Notes: generated by a model not told the origin, from the sequence alone. Counted from the first letter of the stretch, positions 16,787 to 26,015 are shown. The stretch is DNA of 64,000 nt from Longilinea arvoryzae (GCF_001050235.1 NZ_DF967973.1:229071-293070), one strand, 5' to 3'. Numbers and translations: made by a program.

Positions 16787-17045
16787 ATGAATGGCGAATG
16801 CTGAACCCTCTTCGAGGGCGATGCTGAATGAGAAGAATTGCTGATTGCTGATGTCTGATTGTTGATTGAAGAAGAGAAGGCGAAGCGTGACGGGTGAAGC
16901 GGAAAGAGGGGGCGACGGCCTGCATGTCGGTTCTGCGGGGGGTGGAAAGTCTGCCCCGCGGCTTTAGCCAACAGCCTCCTTCAAACCGGCCTACAAGCTC
17001 CTCTCTCTCTGTGACCTCTGTGGCTCGTTTTTTTCTTTATCTTCC
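16787..17045. repeat. Degenerate repeat DNA between two minus-strand genes
   Basis: GAATGATGAATGGCGAATGCTGAA units at 16781-16805 and GCTGATTGCTGATGTCTGATTG units at 16840-16868. Further right is an unremarkable stretch ending in a CTCTGTGACCTCTGTGGC block. No gene supported. Confidence 0.6.
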
Positions 17046-17462
17046 CTACGAATTCTTCTCCGTGTCTCCGTGGTGAATCTTCTCTTCCAACCGCTGGTTG
17101 AAGCGCCCGATGTCGATGATGAAGCGCTCGTGTTCGCCCTCGGCGATTTTCTCGACCGCGTCCCAGGCCTCCACCTTGAAGCGCAGACGGCGGCGGTCGA
17201 CCTCGATCAGCTCGCTGTGGAAGCGCACTTCCAGCCCGACCGGCGTGGCGGCCAGGTGCTTGACGTTCACCCACGTCCCAACCGTGGTCTGGCCGGCATC
17301 CAGGTAGGGCAGCACCGCCAGGTGCGAGGTGCGTTCGAGCATGCCGATGAGGCGCGGCGTGGAGAGCACGGGCGGCAGCGTCTCGCCGCCGGAGTGGCGC
17401 GCCGTGTCGCTTTCCTGCACGGTCAGGGTCAATTCATGGGTCAGGCCAGGCTCGAGAGACAT
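17046..17462 (-). CDS. Hotdog-fold thioesterase (FlK-like)
   Basis: 138 residues from ATG 17462, chosen because GGAG sits 5 nt upstream and the length fits the family. Earlier in-frame starts add sequence unlike the family. The segment STPRLIGMLERTSHLAV, then GTWVNVKHLAATPVG, LEVRFHSELIEVDRRRLRFKVEA and EGEHERFII follows the FlK/hotdog pattern, including the catalytic-type Glu and the conserved His of the VKHLA motif. It probably hydrolyses a small acyl-CoA. The last residues (HHGDTEKNS) come from a CACGGAGAAG-type repeat, so the C-terminus has been rewritten by repeat DNA. Confidence 0.75.
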   Translation of the reverse strand: MSLEPGLTHELTLTVQESDTARHSGGETLPPVLSTPRLIGMLERTSHLAVLPYLDAGQTTVGTWVNVKHLAATPVGLEVRFHSELIEVDRRRLRFKVEAWDAVEKIAEGEHERFIIDIGRFNQRLEEKIHHGDTEKNS

Positions 17463-17575
17463 TGGGACTCCGAAAAGGGAAATTTTCATCAATTGTATCG
17501 TATTGTGCGGAAAATACTGAATCTCGTTCACCTTCTTCATCCCGATATCCTGTCCATTCTGTCCTCTTTGCCCCC

Positions 17576-18160
17576 TTATCCCTTGCGCAGTAAAAAATGG
17601 TCGATGTACGTTCCCGGCAGGCGCTGGCGGGCGACGACCGTGAAACCAAGATGCGCATAGATATCCAAATTGCGCCGGTTGTGCGTTTCCAGGTAGATCC
17701 ACTGCCCGGCGTCGCGCGCCAGACGGACCACCGGGTCGATCAACTGGCGGGCCAGGCCGCGTCCCTGAAAGGCCGGGTCGACCACCAGGCTGTCGAGATA
17801 CCAGTAGGGCTCGTGGGCGGTCACGGCGCGCAGGCTTTCAGCCCAGCGCAGGTAGCTCACCATCCGGGTCAACGGCGCGCGGCCGACCTGCTTCACCATC
17901 CGCAGCCCGGGCACCAGGTCGAGGATCGAAGGGAAAGAGTTATGCCGGTGAGGCGCCTGCCAGATGGCCAGGCCTTCGAGGGCGTTCGTTTTGAACGAAT
18001 TGGAAAGCTGCGACCGCAGACGAAACCGGTACAGCGCCTCGATCTGGGCGCGGCGCTCCGAAATTTCTGGGAAGAAATGCCGAAACAGCGGGTCGTCGAA
18101 GAACGCCCGGGCAAACACGCCGGCGGCGAGCTGAATTTCGCTGGCAGTGAGTTTTTCCAT
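17576..18160 (-). CDS. GNAT family N-acetyltransferase
   Basis: 194 residues. The acetyl-CoA binding motif A is clear: LDSLVVDPAFQGRGLARQLIDPVV, with Q/RxxGxG as FQGRGLA, followed by ETHNRRNLDIYAHLGF (motif B). The N-terminal half (residues 1-110) shows the usual variable acceptor-binding part. Substrate unknown. Same strand as the thioesterase, but 113 bp upstream of it, so cotranscription is possible. Confidence 0.85.
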   Translation of the reverse strand: MEKLTASEIQLAAGVFARAFFDDPLFRHFFPEISERRAQIEALYRFRLRSQLSNSFKTNALEGLAIWQAPHRHNSFPSILDLVPGLRMVKQVGRAPLTRMVSYLRWAESLRAVTAHEPYWYLDSLVVDPAFQGRGLARQLIDPVVRLARDAGQWIYLETHNRRNLDIYAHLGFTVVARQRLPGTYIDHFLLRKG

Positions 18161-18380
18161 AAGAGGAAGTGAAGTGTGAGGAGTGAACCGGAAGAGGATT
18201 GCCCGGTGGATTTTCTTTCTTCCATACTATTATTGCACTTTTTTGCCGTTTGTCGGTTCACATTTCACCACTCACGGTTTTCGATCTGTGGATTCACTTT
18301 TTACGTTTTCCCGCATTCCCCATCAACTCATCGACCCATAACCTTCCTCGCTTGCTACAATCAAATCAGCGAGGTGCCCC

Positions 18381-18764
18381 ATGAATACCGATCCCAACCT
18401 TTCCGCGGTTCTGGCATTCAATGATGCCCTCAACGCTGCCAATGTGGATGCCATGCTGGCGTGCATGACGGAAGACTGCGTCTTCGAGAACACCTACCCG
18501 CCTCCGGACGGCGAACGTTTCGAGGGGCGGGCGGCGGTGCGCGGGTTCTGGAAGTTCTTTTTCAGCAGTTCGCGCTCGGCGCATATCGAAATCGAGGAGA
18601 TTTTCAGCGCCGGCGAGCCCTCTACCGAGGGCGAGCGGGTGGTGATGCGTTGGCGGTATAGCTGGACGGACGAACACGGGCAGGCGGGTCACGTCCGCGG
18701 CCTGGACCTGTACCGGATGGAAAACCGGCTGATCGCCGAGAAACTGTCGTATGTGAAGGGATAG
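18381..18764 (+). CDS. SnoaL-like / NTF2-fold protein
   Basis: 127 residues with GAGG upstream of the start. The pattern of N-terminal helix (FNDALNAANVDAMLACMTEDCVFEN), then G-x-x-AVRGFW and beta strands ending YRMENRLIAEKLSYVKG is the SnoaL/NTF2-like fold. Members include steroid isomerase-like and polyketide cyclase-like enzymes as well as non-enzymes, so the substrate cannot be given. Stand-alone gene. Confidence 0.8.
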   Translation: MNTDPNLSAVLAFNDALNAANVDAMLACMTEDCVFENTYPPPDGERFEGRAAVRGFWKFFFSSSRSAHIEIEEIFSAGEPSTEGERVVMRWRYSWTDEHGQAGHVRGLDLYRMENRLIAEKLSYVKG

Positions 18765-18864
18765 TCTTTGCGCGAGTGAGGTGAACCGGACAGCGGATGA
18801 CAGCCGTATTCCGGGGTCTGTCGAGTCGGGATTCACCCCATTATGGTGGACCGCGCCGCGCGAT

Positions 18865-19749
18865 TCACAGGAAGATGCGCAGGCCGGCCAGGATGGCTTG
18901 CAGATTCCCGCGGCAGGCCAGCGAGATTTCGGTGTGAGGGGAAAATCCGCAGCGGCTGCAGTCGATGTCCGCCCGGCCCTTCAGGTAGCAGCCCTGTGAG
19001 ATCCGCCCATCCGGGTTGGCGTTGTCGATCAGGCTGTCCCGGCAGGTCCAGCGGTTGTGTTTGAGCGCCTGCAGCGCAGCCGTCGAGTTCTGGATAGGCA
19101 GGCCGGCGTGTTTGAGCCGGATGACCTCGTCCAGCAGGCGTTCACGCCGCTCGAAATCCAGGAACAGGTCATCCCGGCCGTTGTAGGGGTAGTAGAACTG
19201 CAGGGTGATGCCGCGAAAGAGTCCGGCGAGGTATTCGAGCAGGCGCGGAATTTCCGCGGCGTTGACCGAATTGACCGTGACGTGGACCAGGAGGCGCGGA
19301 TGCCGGCTGGCGCGCACGTTGGCGATGACCGGATCGAAGATGGGGGCGCCGCGCAGGGCGTTGTGCGTATCGCGCAGGCCGTCGATGCTGACCCACACAA
19401 CATCGGACGGCACGTCCAGGGGCAGGGTGCCGTTGCTGGTCACGCCGGTGCTGAAAAAGGATCGCCGGGCGTAGGTGATCAGGTCGTGAATCCGGTAAGG
19501 TCCATCCCGCCACAGGAACGGTTCGCCGCCCTCGAAGATCAGGATGCGATCTCCTCTTGCGTATAGCCGATCGATAATAGCGATTGCCTGGCCAAAGGTC
19601 AGGTCGGGCGCCGGGAGGGAATAGAAGGGGCACTGCCGGCAGCGCAGGTTGCAGCGGTAGGTCAGCTTCAGGCTGGCCAGGAAGGGTTTGCGGCGGTCGA
19701 GAACGTACGTACGTAGGATGTAAGCCAATTGGGTGGCGGAGAGGGGCAT
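18865..19749 (-). CDS. Radical SAM protein
   Basis: 294 residues. The iron-sulfur cluster motif CNLRCRQC has Cys at residues 33, 37 and 40, followed by FEGGEP (SAM-binding GGEP motif) near residue 74, TSNGTLP and VSIDG motifs. The C-terminus holds four to five more Cys (CYLKGRADIDCSRCGFSP...LACRGN), which could bind a second cluster as in SPASM-type proteins. This layout occurs in enzymes that modify peptides or hopanoid-type lipids. No precursor peptide or pathway gene is adjacent, so the reaction is open. Confidence 0.85.
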   Translation of the reverse strand: MPLSATQLAYILRTYVLDRRKPFLASLKLTYRCNLRCRQCPFYSLPAPDLTFGQAIAIIDRLYARGDRILIFEGGEPFLWRDGPYRIHDLITYARRSFFSTGVTSNGTLPLDVPSDVVWVSIDGLRDTHNALRGAPIFDPVIANVRASRHPRLLVHVTVNSVNAAEIPRLLEYLAGLFRGITLQFYYPYNGRDDLFLDFERRERLLDEVIRLKHAGLPIQNSTAALQALKHNRWTCRDSLIDNANPDGRISQGCYLKGRADIDCSRCGFSPHTEISLACRGNLQAILAGLRIFL

Positions 19750-19898
19750 GGACTCATTGTAGCATGCGGGTGTCGCCGTTCATCGCCCGGCCGGCCCGGA
19801 TTCGATCGCCGGCGGGCGGCGACCCCGGGATCAAATCCTGTAAAATAAAGGCAGGACAATGTCGATCCGTAGGGTTTCCGGAGGAAAACAGGCATCCC

Positions 19899-20735
19899 AT
19901 GAAAACGCCTAAAGCCCCTTCCGCGTTTGAGAAATATATCCAGGAGACCATCGACGAAGGCATCCACTACCTGCGCTCGCACGGCTGGCTGGACGAGACG
20001 AGCGGGGCGCCGGATATCGCAAAGATCCCCGGGTTAGAGGAAGCGCCCGACGTTCATTTGTCGGTGGAAGCTTGGGCTGCCGTGCATCGCACGTGGTGGA
20101 ACGCGCCGGCGCACGAGTACCGCGGCAACCGGACCGCCGCGTCGATCTGGTACGAACTGGGACAATACGAATGGCGCGGCGGCAGGACTTTCCCCAGTAT
20201 AACTGCCGAGATTCCGGAGCTGGGGCAACGCGAAGCAGCCGCTGTCTCGCAGCTTCCGGCGGCGATTTGCGCCGACCGGGTGGGCAACACGCAGCGCGCC
20301 CGCGATCTATACGGCTGGGCGGCCGGCAACTACCTGCTGACCGAAGAAGAGATCCGCTGGTTCGCCGACACGCACCAACTCCAGGCAATCTGGGAGGCTC
20401 TGCCCATGCGGGCGTACGCGTTCGTCTGCCTGGAAGCCTGGGTGGAGGCTCTGGCGGCGGCCGAGACGGCCGAATATTGGGCTAATAAACACCGACGCGC
20501 GCAGACCAGCGAAGCCTACCAGGTGCAGCTCCAGTTGATCCCGGCGCTGCTGGCGCTGGCGCGCTTCAAGCTCGAGCCCACGGCCGAAAATCGCCAGGCG
20601 GCCCAGGCGAAGCTCTCGCTGAAGGCGATCGGCGGGCGTAACTATTCGGAGCGGCTGATCTGCTATTTCTACTGGTACAACCTGCGGGCGAAATTCGGCC
20701 CGGAACTGCTGGCGGAGGACCAAGACCGGGAATAG
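19899..20735 (+). CDS. Uncharacterised helical protein
   Basis: 278 residues from ATG 19899. A GGAGG lies about 14 nt upstream, rather far, but the upstream frame is poor. I do not recognise the family. It is soluble, mostly helical and rich in Trp and Ala (WAAVHRTWWNAPAHEYRGNRTAASIWYELGQYEW), with a long middle part suggestive of TPR-like helical pairs (GNTQRARDLYGWAAGNYLLTEE, LEAWVEALAAAETAEYWANK). No signal peptide, membrane helix or metal motif. Likely stand-alone. Confidence 0.6.
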   Translation: MKTPKAPSAFEKYIQETIDEGIHYLRSHGWLDETSGAPDIAKIPGLEEAPDVHLSVEAWAAVHRTWWNAPAHEYRGNRTAASIWYELGQYEWRGGRTFPSITAEIPELGQREAAAVSQLPAAICADRVGNTQRARDLYGWAAGNYLLTEEEIRWFADTHQLQAIWEALPMRAYAFVCLEAWVEALAAAETAEYWANKHRRAQTSEAYQVQLQLIPALLALARFKLEPTAENRQAAQAKLSLKAIGGRNYSERLICYFYWYNLRAKFGPELLAEDQDRE

Positions 20736-20921
20736 CAGAAGGAGTCCTGGAATGAAACACTCCTACTGGTGTAAAGTGTGGGGATGGATTGTTCGCCCGA
20801 TCCGCTGGCAGGGAACGCTGGCCTGCCTGGCTGGGTGGTATCCAAAACTAGCGCGCCCCCGGGATAGGGACTCAACCCATAGGTAGGGTGCTGTCGCCAG
20901 TCTGTTGAAAGGATATGATCC

Positions 20922-21506
20922 ATGCAACCTGTCTTTTTCCCAACTTCCGCTGACTTTCGCGCCTGGCTTGCGGAGAACCACGCCACAGCCGCCGAATTGG
21001 TGGTTGGTTTTTATAAAGTGGGCTCGGGTGTGGCGAGCATCACCTGGCCCGAGTCGGTCGATGAGGCGCTGTGCTTCGGTTGGATCGATGGCGTGCGCAC
21101 GCGCATCGACGATGCCAGCTACCAGATCCGCTTTTCACCGCGCCGGCCCGGCAGCACCTGGAGCGCGGTCAACATCGCCCACGCGCAGCGGCTGATCGTC
21201 GAGGGCCGCATGACCCCGGCTGGTCTGAAAGCCTTCGAGACGCGGGTGGAAAACAAATCGGGCATCTATTCCTACGAGCAACGCCGCGCCGAGCTGGAAG
21301 AACCGTACAATGGGCTGTTGCGCCAGAACGAGGCTGCCTGGACCTTCTTTCAGTCCCAACCGCCGTCGTACCGCAAGGGGGTGAGTTGGTTCATCCTCAG
21401 CGCCAGGCAGGAGGCCACGCGCCTGAAACGCCTGGCGAAGCTGATCGAATACTCCGCCAGAGGGGAAAGATTGCCGGAGTTTGAGATCGGGAGAAAGGTG
21501 AAGTAA
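20922..21506 (+). CDS. YdeI/OmpD-associated family protein
   Basis: 194 residues, with GAAAGGA upstream of the start. The family pattern is clear: FRAWLAENHATAAELVVGFYK, WPESVDEALCFGWIDG, then RFSPRRPGSTWSAVN, and the C-terminal EYSARGERLP. Such proteins are small, cytoplasmic and of unknown biochemistry. The 186-bp gap before it holds no gene I can support. Confidence 0.85.
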   Translation: MQPVFFPTSADFRAWLAENHATAAELVVGFYKVGSGVASITWPESVDEALCFGWIDGVRTRIDDASYQIRFSPRRPGSTWSAVNIAHAQRLIVEGRMTPAGLKAFETRVENKSGIYSYEQRRAELEEPYNGLLRQNEAAWTFFQSQPPSYRKGVSWFILSARQEATRLKRLAKLIEYSARGERLPEFEIGRKVK

Positions 21507-21582
21507 GGCGAGTCGTGGACTGGTGAAGAAGTGACGTGTGAAGTCAAATAAAGCGGCAAATACTTGAAAACCGAATAAAATT

Positions 21583-21899
21583 TCTTCATCCTCTTGATCC
21601 CGGTTCTCTTTCTCTTCAGCGGCTGGATGCACCGGCGCGCCGGCCGCGATGCAAAATTGTCCCTCATCCCGACCCGCCGATCTGGCCTTCCTCTTCCATT
21701 CAGCATTCACCATTCAGCATTCTCTTCATCCTCCTCATCCTGTTCTTTTTCTCTTCAGCGGTTGGGTGCACCGGCGCGCCGGCCGCGATGCAAAATTGTC
21801 CCTCATTCCGACCCGCCGATCTGGCCTTCCTCTTCCATTCATCATTCAGCATTCACCATTCAGCATTCTCTTCCTCTTTCTTTCGCCCCTGATTAACCC
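21583..21899. repeat. 139-bp tandem repeat, two copies
   Basis: Each unit has CTCTTCAGCGG, then CACCGGCGCGCCGGCCGCGA (a strong GC palindrome), CAAAATTGTCCCTCAT, ACCCGCCGATCTGGCCTTCC and CATTCAGCATTC. Unit starts are at 21612 and 21751. A decayed third copy is at 22139-22285. No gene supported in 21507-22280. Confidence 0.8.
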
Positions 21900-21900
21900 C

Positions 21901-21936
21901 AAACGCTGGCGGGGTACCGGCCCGTCAGCGTTTTTT
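21901..21936 (+). terminator. Rho-independent terminator
   Basis: AAACGCTGGCGGG / CCCGTCAGCGTTT stem (one mismatch) with a run of six T. It lies about 400 bp after the YdeI-type gene, behind the tandem repeats, as if the repeats had expanded between gene and terminator. Confidence 0.75.
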
Positions 21937-22138
21937 GGAGGAGGAGAAATTTCCGTCGCCTCGGCTGCCCGCTGTTTTCGCAGCCTGATCGACGGTCGAA
22001 GTTTGTAAGTTGTTGATAAGCAGAAGGATATCGAATAATTGTTAAGAAGTGATCAAGGAATGATATATAAATCGTGTAGATTGTCCGATTCGAGATTTCA
22101 GAGCCGGGAAAGGCCCGTCCTGGATTGTGATGCGGTCC

Positions 22139-22285
22139 CGCAGTACGGATGCGGCAGCGCGGCGCGGCAAAATTGTGCCTCATCCCGACTCGCCGATCGA
22201 TTCTTCATCTTCCATTCAGCATTCAACATTCATCATTCAGCAATCCTCCCCATCTTCTTGATCCCTGTTCTCTTCTTCTCCTACT
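22139..22285. repeat. Third, diverged copy of the 139-bp repeat
   Basis: Keeps GCAAAATTGT-CCTCATCCCGAC-CGCCGATC, CATTCAGCATTCAACATTC and a CCCATCTTCTTGATCCCTGTT tail. It reaches into the 3' end of the minus-strand regulator gene at 22281. Confidence 0.7.
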
Positions 22286-23360
22286 CCACGCCCAACGCGA
22301 AACGCTGTTCGGGGGTGAAGTACTGGCTGAATTCTTCGATGAAGAAGGCTTTGCGGCTGAAACGGCCGGATTGGTCGGCCTTGCGCCGGATTTCACCCTG
22401 GTATTCGGCGGCGTCTTCGTTCAACGGCACCCAGACGATGAGCGTGTAATCGGGGGTGTTGGGGATCATGGTGCTGACTTCGAGCATCCACAGCAGCGTG
22501 CCGTCCTGGCGGAAAAAGGGCACCGGGATGCCGATGGACTGCGAGACGGTCGGGGATTGTTTCTGCGACGCCATCCACAGCTCGTGGAAGCGCGGGGTGG
22601 AATCGAGCAGTTTCAGCAGGGCCTGGTAGCGCGGATCGCCTTCCTTTTGCAGCGGTTCGGTGGCCGCGCAAAAGCGTTCGAGCTGCTGGCGGTAGTAGAC
22701 CTCGGCGTAAGGGCCGCGCAGCGAATAGCGCGGGCTGTTGGTGACGTATTTTGGCGTGCCCTGGCTGCTGCCGGTCAGGCGGTGCCACCAGCCCCAGTGC
22801 TTCATATCCTCTTCGGAATACCCTGCCAGCGCCATCTCGTAGCTGGTGGAGGCGCGGATGGTCCAATACGGGTCGAGCACGAAGCAGAACACCGGCCAGT
22901 CGGCCAGCCGGCCTTTCCAATCGTTGGCAAAGGAAAAATCCGCCTCGCGCTCGCCGGATTGCACTTCCAGGTCATGCAAAATGCGGCGGAACTGCAGGCG
23001 GTTCTTGACCGGCAGGTCTTCGTACAGGCCCATCAGGCGGCGCAGCTCGGTGGTGTTCATCACCGGGCGCGAGCGGTGGGCGTGCTCGTGGACAAACCAG
23101 CGCACCAGCGCGATCAGGCGGTCGCCGCGCAGTTCGGGGGTGGCGCCGCTCACCCGGCGCGCCGATTCGCCGTCGCTAGTCCACTGTTTGAAGGATTTTT
23201 CGCCAATCTCGCCGATCGATTCGCCAAAATCGTTCATCTCCTCCAGGATGGTCTTGCGCTCCACGCCGCAGCGCCGCAGCCACTCGGCAATGATATGCCC
23301 GCTCTCGCGGTCGGCGTCCTGGAAATCCGGTGTTCCAAAATTGGAATTGGTAGTGTTCAT
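22281..23360 (-). CDS. Probable transcriptional regulator with MmyB-like/PAS ligand-binding domain
   Basis: 359 residues. The N-terminal ~110 residues contain a helical region with a possible XRE-like helix-turn-helix (HIIAEWLRRCGVERKTILEEM, then LRGDRLIALVRWF). The rest has the look of an MmyB-like or PAS-type domain: WPVFCFVLDPYWTIRASTSYEMALAGYSEEDMKHW, a long helical stretch, and FRQDGTLLWMLEVSTMIP near the end. Such proteins bind a fatty-acid-like or other small ligand. The call rests on pattern only. An alternative is a PAS sensor without DNA binding. It is divergent from the permease gene at 23586. Confidence 0.5.
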   Translation of the reverse strand: MNTTNSNFGTPDFQDADRESGHIIAEWLRRCGVERKTILEEMNDFGESIGEIGEKSFKQWTSDGESARRVSGATPELRGDRLIALVRWFVHEHAHRSRPVMNTTELRRLMGLYEDLPVKNRLQFRRILHDLEVQSGEREADFSFANDWKGRLADWPVFCFVLDPYWTIRASTSYEMALAGYSEEDMKHWGWWHRLTGSSQGTPKYVTNSPRYSLRGPYAEVYYRQQLERFCAATEPLQKEGDPRYQALLKLLDSTPRFHELWMASQKQSPTVSQSIGIPVPFFRQDGTLLWMLEVSTMIPNTPDYTLIVWVPLNEDAAEYQGEIRRKADQSGRFSRKAFFIEEFSQYFTPEQRFALGVE

Positions 23361-23526
23361 ATTTATTCGTTTCCGATTGCCAAAATTGAAGATTGACCGT
23401 TATTCGGTTTCGTTTGTATAGTAAAGCTGCATTGGTTTGGACATTATATCAGGTATCCATTTCCCATTTTATCCGTAGAATTCCATATTCATTTCCATGG
23501 AGGAGGCGCTCGTCAGACCTACTGGT

Positions 23527-23542
23527 CCGGGTATCAACCCGG
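23527..23542 (+). promoter_or_regulatory. Small hairpin in the leader of the permease gene
   Basis: CCGGGT-ATCA-ACCCGG, 44 nt before the start and upstream of the AAGGAG ribosome site (23573-23578). Possible leader structure; no riboswitch family recognised in 23361-23585. Confidence 0.3.
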
Positions 23543-23585
23543 TGTTATTTGCTGGCTCGTTATCCATCATTCAAGGAGATTCAGG

Positions 23586-25148
23586 ATGAAAAAGATCGCG
23601 CTCATTGGTAGTTCTGGGGGTCATTTGTATGTGCTGGGCGGAAAAGACCCGCACGCGCTGCTCGACGAAGTGGTGCGTCAGGCCACCGCGGCCGGGTTCG
23701 AGGTCAGCCACATCGCCTTCGTGGCCGCATCGACCACGATGGATCACATCACCGATAAGACGACCGCCGCCCTGTGGACGATGACCCCGGATGGTCCGGC
23801 GGCCGGCCCCGAAGCCACGCTCGAAGAAGCCAACCGGCAGGCGCTCGCCGAATCGGCGCGCCTGGCGGCGGCAATTCGCGCCGGCGAAGTGGACGCCCTG
23901 GTCATGGTCAGCGCCGATCCGAAGGGCACCAACAAAGAGGTCATCGCCGCAGCGGCCGAGAAGAAGATCCCCGTGGCCGGGACGGGCGGCACCTCGATGG
24001 CGGATGCGCGCTCAGCCGGCGCCAATGTCGTTTCGGCGTCCGGCACCACCGGCACCACCAACCGCACCCGCGCGGTCGGTTATATTTCCGCCTTCGCCAG
24101 CACCTGGAAGTCAAAATACACCCCGGTGATCGGTAAAGCCACCGAGGTGGAAACCGGCAACATCTGGAAGCGCATCAATTTCCGCAGCATCATGATGGGC
24201 TCGCTGCCCGGTTTCATCGCCATGGCCCTCGTTCTGGCCATCGGCAAGCTGCCCTTCCTCAAGGATACCGTCGGCCCTCTGTTCGATGTGTTGATCGCCG
24301 CGCTGCCGGTCATCGTTGCGGTGGTGGCTGCCAAGCAGGTTTCGGGTCTGGAAGAAGTCGGCATCGTGGCCGGTGTTGTGGCCGGCACGCTTTCGGTCAA
24401 GGGCGGCATTCTGGGCGGCATCGTCGGCGGTATTGGCGCCGGCATCCTGTCGAGCTATCTGCTGAACTGGTCGTTCCGCATGCGCTTCCCCACCACCACG
24501 GCCAGCCTGATCGCCGGCGCCATAGGCGGCCTGGTCTCGGGTCTGGTGGTCTACTTCGTTCTGGCGCCCATCACGTTATGGGCTGGCAACGGCGTGCGCA
24601 CGCTGATCCAGACCGCGCTGGACTTCAACGCCGTCCTGGCGGGCGCAGTGGCCGGTTTGCTGATCTGGCCGGCGATCATTGGCGGCGTCTATCATGCCGC
24701 CATCCTGCCCATCGTTCTGTTGGAAATGGAAACCACCGGCAACAGCTTCCTGGGCGCCATCGACATGACCGGCCTGGTAATGGTCTCGGCTGGCATCACG
24801 CTGGCGAACATCATCTCGCCGCGCCAGAAGAGCGAGGCTTCGATCGCTGCACCGGGTTTCCTGGTCAACATCGGTTTTGGCACCTTCGTGGAAGCCGCCT
24901 ACCCGTTCATGTTCGCGGATAAGCGCATCTTCGGCACGGCGCTATTCTCGGCCATGGTTTCGGGCGCGTTCTGCGGGTTCTTCAACGCGCGCGGGACGGC
25001 TTACGTGCCCTCGATTGTGGCCCCGACCCTTTCGAACAATCCGATCGGTTTCCTGATTTCGATGCTGGTGGCCATGGGATTGGCCTGTGTCTTGACGATC
25101 ATTTTCAACCGCACCGCCAAGAAAAAAGAAGTTGTCGCTGAAGCATAG
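23586..25148 (+). CDS. PTS EIIC-like sugar permease with an N-terminal soluble domain
   Basis: 520 residues with a strong AAGGAG site. Residues 1 to about 185 are soluble and Rossmann-like (MKKIALIGSSGG, ALVMVSADPKGTNK, VAGTGGTSMADARSAGANVVSASGTTGTTN). From about 200 there are about ten membrane helices with a glycine-rich repeat (GIVAGVVAGTLSVKGGILGGIVGGIGAG) and the motif NIGFGTFVEAAYPFMF. It resembles fructose-type EIIC permeases, which bring sugar in with phosphorylation. No EIIA, EIIB, HPr or EI gene and no EIIB Cys motif is visible here. So either the N-domain replaces the PTS parts or the protein is not a classical PTS enzyme. The TIM-barrel enzyme gene follows 27 bp later. Confidence 0.7.
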   Translation: MKKIALIGSSGGHLYVLGGKDPHALLDEVVRQATAAGFEVSHIAFVAASTTMDHITDKTTAALWTMTPDGPAAGPEATLEEANRQALAESARLAAAIRAGEVDALVMVSADPKGTNKEVIAAAAEKKIPVAGTGGTSMADARSAGANVVSASGTTGTTNRTRAVGYISAFASTWKSKYTPVIGKATEVETGNIWKRINFRSIMMGSLPGFIAMALVLAIGKLPFLKDTVGPLFDVLIAALPVIVAVVAAKQVSGLEEVGIVAGVVAGTLSVKGGILGGIVGGIGAGILSSYLLNWSFRMRFPTTTASLIAGAIGGLVSGLVVYFVLAPITLWAGNGVRTLIQTALDFNAVLAGAVAGLLIWPAIIGGVYHAAILPIVLLEMETTGNSFLGAIDMTGLVMVSAGITLANIISPRQKSEASIAAPGFLVNIGFGTFVEAAYPFMFADKRIFGTALFSAMVSGAFCGFFNARGTAYVPSIVAPTLSNNPIGFLISMLVAMGLACVLTIIFNRTAKKKEVVAEA

Positions 25149-25175
25149 CATTTTCAATCTACTTTGGAGGTAAGA

Positions 25176-26015
25176 ATGATTATTGGAGATATGCAAAGGA
25201 AGTGTGGTTTTGGTTTGAAGAAGGTCATGGATGCGATCGAGGCCCACGGCGGCACCACGCTGCTGGCGACCGGCATCACCGGTGACGACGCCCGCCTGGC
25301 CCTGGCGGCCGTGCAGGCCGGAGCGCGCCTGCTGGAGCCCAACCATCCGGCGGTGGCCCTGGCCCGCGGACACAAGGGCGTCAAGAGCATGCACAACGCC
25401 GAAGCCATCCGCCATGAGATCCCGTTCGAGGAAATGTGCAAGGTCGTGGCGGGCGTGCGCGCCGTGGTCGGCCCCGAGATCTACATCACCGTGGGCGCCC
25501 CGGGTACCTTCACCGAGACCATGCCGATGCCCTTCACCGATGAACACGCTTACGCGCTCGCGAGCGCCGGCGCCGACGGCGTGCACTGCCACAAATCGAC
25601 CTACGCCGACCTGAAGGACATGGTCGACCTGTGCCACAAGTACGGCATGCTGGTCGACGCCTACGTGGCTCACCCGAGTGACCGGCATTTGTTCGGCATC
25701 CCCGCCGAGACCCCCGCGCAGGTGGCCGAGACGGCCAAGAAGATGCAGGACCTGGGCGCGGACCTGATCGGCCTGATGACCGGCATGAGCTACGAAGGTG
25801 TGGCCGCCGGCGAGATCGCCAAACCCGTCCGCGAACGCCTCGAAGCCATGCTCAAAGTGGTCACTGTGCCCACGCTGGCCGAGGGCGGCATCAACGCCGT
25901 CAACTTCAAGGCCTTCCGGGGCACTGGCGTCAACATCCTGGTGGTCGGCACAGCCTTCGACGACATCGCCCGCAAGGCGGTGGCCGATACGGTGGGTGTT
26001 TTCTTACAGCGCTAA
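25176..26015 (+). CDS. TIM-barrel enzyme, possibly aldolase/decarboxylase-like
   Basis: 279 residues from ATG 25176, chosen because TTTGGAGGTAAGA lies directly upstream. The repeating strand-helix pattern ends with VPTLAEGGINAVNFKAFRGTGVNILVVGTAF, the phosphate-binding end typical of ribulose-phosphate-binding barrels (KGPDC/HPS/OMP decarboxylase-like). Candidate catalytic residues are in LLATGITGDDARLAL and HCHKSTYADLKD. It lies 27 bp behind the permease gene and before a strong terminator, so the two form one operon: import and then catabolism of a sugar or sugar acid. The exact substrate is not readable. Confidence 0.65.
   Translation: MIIGDMQRKCGFGLKKVMDAIEAHGGTTLLATGITGDDARLALAAVQAGARLLEPNHPAVALARGHKGVKSMHNAEAIRHEIPFEEMCKVVAGVRAVVGPEIYITVGAPGTFTETMPMPFTDEHAYALASAGADGVHCHKSTYADLKDMVDLCHKYGMLVDAYVAHPSDRHLFGIPAETPAQVAETAKKMQDLGADLIGLMTGMSYEGVAAGEIAKPVRERLEAMLKVVTVPTLAEGGINAVNFKAFRGTGVNILVVGTAFDDIARKAVADTVGVFLQR

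Noticed and set aside
16780..16971. Upstream extension of the glycosyltransferase start
   Set aside because: The added 64 residues are encoded by repeat DNA and precede an internal Met that starts the first helix.
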